13,636 bases of DNA from JBFGCT01 sp041581055 (GTDB lineage: Bacteria; Actinomycetota; Acidimicrobiia; Acidimicrobiales; Ilumatobacteraceae), in assembly GCA_041581055.1 (NCBI GenBank), contig JBFGCT010000111.1, positions 1 through 13,636 on the forward strand, written 5' to 3'. The notes below the pieces were generated by a model. That model was not told where the DNA came from. It did no database searches and saw only the letters and a list, made by a program, of their open reading frames with translations. This document shows positions 12,437 through 13,636 of this stretch, piece by piece (positions within the stretch are counted from its first letter, which is position 1; each line of letters opens with the position of its first letter). Made by a program: the position numbers and the translations under genes.

Positions 12437-13636
12437 ATGGACCCGATCGCCGGCGACCTCCTCGCCGACCTCGCAGCTCGCAACCTCATCCACGACACGA
12501 CCGACCGCGACGCGCTCGCCGAGCGGCTGGCGCAGGGGCCGATCGGCGTCTACATCGGCTTCGACCCCACCGCCGACTCGCTGCACGCCGGACACCTGGT
12601 CGGCCAGCTCCTCCTGCGCCGCTTCCAGCTCGCCGGGCACCGGCCGTTCCCGCTCGCCGGCGGGGCGACGGGGATGGTCGGCGACCCGGGCGGGCGGAGC
12701 ACCGAGCGCAACCTCCTCGACGTCGAGACGCTGCGCCACAACGTCGACCGCATCAAACGCCAGCTCACGTCGCTGCTCGACTTCGAGCCCGGCCCCGCCC
12801 AGGCGACGCTGGTCAACAACGCCGACTGGACCACAGGCGTCACCTTGCTCGAGTTCCTCCGCGACGTCGGGAAATACGTGACCGTCAATCAGATGATCGC
12901 CAAGGACTCGGTGCGCTCCCGCCTCGACAGCGAGCACGGGATCTCCTACACGGAGTTCTCCTACATGTTGCTCCAGGCCAACGACTTCCGTCATCTGTTC
13001 GAGTCGTACGGCGTCGAGTTGCAGGCTGGGGCCAGCGACCAGTGGGGCAACATCGTGAGCGGTGTCGACCTCATCCGCCGGCGCACCGGCGCCACCGTCC
13101 ACGCGCTGACGCATCCGCTGATCACCAAGGCCGATGGGTCGAAGTTCGGCAAGTCGGTCGACGGCGCCGTGTGGCTCGACCCCGTCAAGACGTCGCCCTA
13201 CCGGTTCTGGCAGTTCTGGCGGCAGACCACCGACGACCTGGTCGCCGTCTATCTCCGGATGTTGTCACTGCGGCCGATCGGCGAGATCGCCGCGCTGCTC
13301 GACGAGCACGCCGGGAAGCCCCACATCGGCGCCGCGCAGCGGGCGCTCGCCGACGAGATGACAACGATGGTGCATGGCGCCGGCGACGCCCGGGCCGCCG
13401 CCGAGGCCGCCGACCTGCTGTTCGCCGCCGACCCGACCGCGGCGTCGGCCGCGTCGCTGGCCACCCTGGCCGCGGAGATCCCCTCGTCGCGCCTCGGCGC
13501 CGAGCAACTCGCCGACCCCGTTGCGGTGTTCGTCTCGACCGGCCTGGCCACCTCGAACGGCGACGCCCGCCGGACGCTCGCCCAACGCGCGTTCTACGCC
13601 AACGGGGTCCAGCTCGACGCCGACGCCCGGCTCGAC
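12437..13636 (+). CDS. tyrS: Tyrosyl-tRNA synthetase (3' end beyond the window)
   Basis: TyrRS attaches tyrosine to its tRNA in the cytoplasm. The 400 codons present have YIGFDPTADSLHAGH with the class-I HxGH signature (H50-H53), then LAGGATGMVGDPGGRSTER, and SDQWGNI for tRNA/tyrosine recognition. The second signature is KFGKS (236-240), and an S4-type RNA-binding domain starts at about residue 355 (SNGDARRTLAQRAFYANGVQLD). Compared with the usual 420-430 residues, roughly 20-30 are missing past the window edge. The frame is open to the last base. The ATG was chosen because the usual N-terminal LxDLxARxLIHDTTD follows it. No T-box leader is visible. Confidence 0.95.
   Translation, partial: MDPIAGDLLADLAARNLIHDTTDRDALAERLAQGPIGVYIGFDPTADSLHAGHLVGQLLLRRFQLAGHRPFPLAGGATGMVGDPGGRSTERNLLDVETLRHNVDRIKRQLTSLLDFEPGPAQATLVNNADWTTGVTLLEFLRDVGKYVTVNQMIAKDSVRSRLDSEHGISYTEFSYMLLQANDFRHLFESYGVELQAGASDQWGNIVSGVDLIRRRTGATVHALTHPLITKADGSKFGKSVDGAVWLDPVKTSPYRFWQFWRQTTDDLVAVYLRMLSLRPIGEIAALLDEHAGKPHIGAAQRALADEMTTMVHGAGDARAAAEAADLLFAADPTAASAASLATLAAEIPSSRLGAEQLADPVAVFVSTGLATSNGDARRTLAQRAFYANGVQLDADARLD

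Overview
This window comes from a high-GC chromosome, by eye close to 70% GC, that is tightly packed with genes. Gene order and protein wording point to an actinobacterium, perhaps of the class Acidimicrobiia (an inference; no search was run). The evidence is an argC-B-D-F-R-H run with an ArgR of the AhrC/ArgR family, DUF2332 and DUF4230 proteins, an AlgH/YqgE protein, and argH-mpg-tyrS proximity as in Mycobacterium. Most starts are ATG or GTG, and many genes overlap by 4 bp.

Layout. Bases 1-257 hold a tandem array of ~51-bp palindromic units whose last arm runs into the 3' end of a minus-strand flavin disulfide oxidoreductase gene (247-1701). Next comes a minus-strand AlgH/YqgE gene (1784-2353), then a divergent DUF4230 membrane-anchored protein (2508-3170). 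A large, near-perfect dyad at 3183-3218 looks like a pair of ARG boxes. Directly after it lies a seven-gene plus-strand operon: argC, argB, argD, argF, argR, argH and mpg (3219-9691). Its members overlap by 4 or 8 bp or lie 2 bp apart, so the genes are probably co-transcribed and translationally coupled. A second pair of palindromes (9703-9826) follows the operon. Then come a short-chain dehydrogenase (9867-10769), a small membrane-anchored protein (10807-11241), a convergent DUF2332 gene (11251-12318, minus) and the start of tyrS (12437 to the window edge).

How it works together. ArgC, ArgB and ArgD carry acetylglutamate to acetylornithine. ArgF and ArgH carry out the first and last steps of the ornithine-to-arginine branch. 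ArgR, encoded in the operon, is the likely repressor acting at the dyad before argC. ArgB carries the C-terminal signature of the arginine-inhibited, hexameric acetylglutamate kinases, so control is expected at both gene and enzyme level. The deacetylation/transacetylation step (argJ or argE) and argininosuccinate synthase (argG) are not in the window and must be encoded elsewhere.

I see no CRISPR, phage, transposase, toxin-antitoxin or secondary-metabolite system. The least explained parts are the two related families of tandem palindromes, the ARG-box arrangement with an apparently leaderless argC, and the block of three genes lying between mpg and tyrS.
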